Made by a program: the position numbers and the translations under genes. A stretch of DNA of 64,000 nt from Argyresthia goedartella (taxonomy: Eukaryota; Arthropoda; Insecta; Lepidoptera; Argyresthiidae): assembly GCA_949825045.1 (NCBI GenBank), contig OX463822.1, forward strand, positions 34,908,703 to 34,972,702, written 5' to 3'. Below are positions 63,633-64,000 of the stretch, one piece after another. The first letter of the stretch is position 1. Each line of letters begins with the position of its first letter. Below the pieces are notes generated by a model, which saw nothing but the letters and a program-made list of their open reading frames with translations, had not been told where the DNA came from and did no database searches.

Positions 63633-64000
63633 GGATAGGTACTGAATTCGATGGAAAGATAAATTATGTAGCTCATCACCTTGCTTAGTAAGTACAACAT
63701 ATTTTAATACTTTTGTACAAATCTCATCATATCCTGTGCTGCTTGTGTTTTTCAAGGTCATAGTTATACGTGTAATGTCAGTAGGATTGGTTGTATATAA
63801 ATACATTGAATTTGGTTTATGATAGGTCAAAGTTACCATGATTATTAGGAAAATTATTTAATGGTTCTGGTATCGTGAAATGGTCTTTGAATGCCTTTGC
63901 TATGTCAGTCGGGTTTTTTATTATTTATCCATTCTTTTCAATTTGCTCAATTTGTTCTCGTGGGTGATTTGACTTTGAGCTGTTAATTATATTCCATGTA

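Larger units (their letters stand above)
61900..64000 (-). mobile_element. LINE, minus strand, interrupted by two SINEs, runs off the window
   Basis: Minus-strand RT pieces: FYRPIALI near 63310; DMTKAFDYVSHKLLLQKLKT and GVRGNVLDLIKSYLSDRKQV at 62694-62870; a stretch ending in a PQGS-type block near 62630; and TTFLGLQIDNKLNWNVQIEN to the C-terminus (61990-62445). A linker piece is at 63630-63839. Jockey-group style. Stops and a missing FADD region show it is dead. It sits where gene 2 intron 3 would be. Confidence 0.82.

Noticed and set aside
61311..64000. Exon 4 of gene 2
   Set aside because: No sequence resembling GKPFLLGLG or the rest of gene 1 exon 4 was found on the plus strand here; the stretch is LINE and SINE.

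Overview
The window is animal nuclear DNA, almost certainly from an insect and most likely a moth or butterfly. Coding is split into short exons with GT-AG introns. The rest is AT-rich and packed with transposons typical of that order: 5'-truncated non-LTR retrotransposons, tRNA-derived SINEs, a DD37D (maT-type) mariner, hAT elements and many small inverted-repeat elements. The order assignment rests on recognising repeat types, not on a search.

Two host genes can be supported. Gene 1 (25444-45766, + strand) has six coding exons, all joined in phase 0, giving a 308-residue protein with four predicted membrane segments. Its first intron is 13.6 kb. Gene 2 (from 59740, + strand) is a tandem paralogue. 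Its first three coding exons have the same boundaries, phase and order, and the gene runs off the right edge. The layout is tetraspanin-like (short first loop, long loop between membrane segments 3 and 4), but that long loop has no cysteine and no CCG motif in gene 1, so this is not a canonical tetraspanin.

Layout. 1-1.6 kb: decayed retrotransposon. 3.9-10.07 kb: a hAT element with a perfect 8-bp target duplication, holding a nearly full LINE and a SINE. 10.1-13.2 kb: degenerate minus-strand coding, including an OTU-protease-like remnant. 13.2-19 kb: dispersed repeats. 19.4-22.8 kb: a DDE_3 (IS630/Tc1-like) transposase gene split by a second hAT, which itself holds a mariner-derived element. 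23-24.4 kb: LINE ends and SINEs. 25.07-45.8 kb: gene 1, with a third hAT (27.96-31.04 kb), LINE pieces, fold-back elements and a perfect 20-bp minisatellite in its introns. 46.07-52.48 kb: a small TA-type inverted-repeat element, then a 6-kb element bounded by CAGTGCCTCCAGT inverted repeats and a 4-bp ATAT duplication. The 6-kb element carries a decayed multi-exon gene on the minus strand and a nested, nearly intact mariner. 52.5-59.4 kb: mostly featureless. 59.7-61.3 kb: gene 2. 61.7-64 kb: a minus-strand LINE interrupted by SINEs.

The two most interesting items are the 6-kb element, whose multi-exon gene resembles an arthropod family I know as DUF7869-like, and the tandem four-membrane-segment gene pair. 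All family names come from reading motifs by eye; no search was run.
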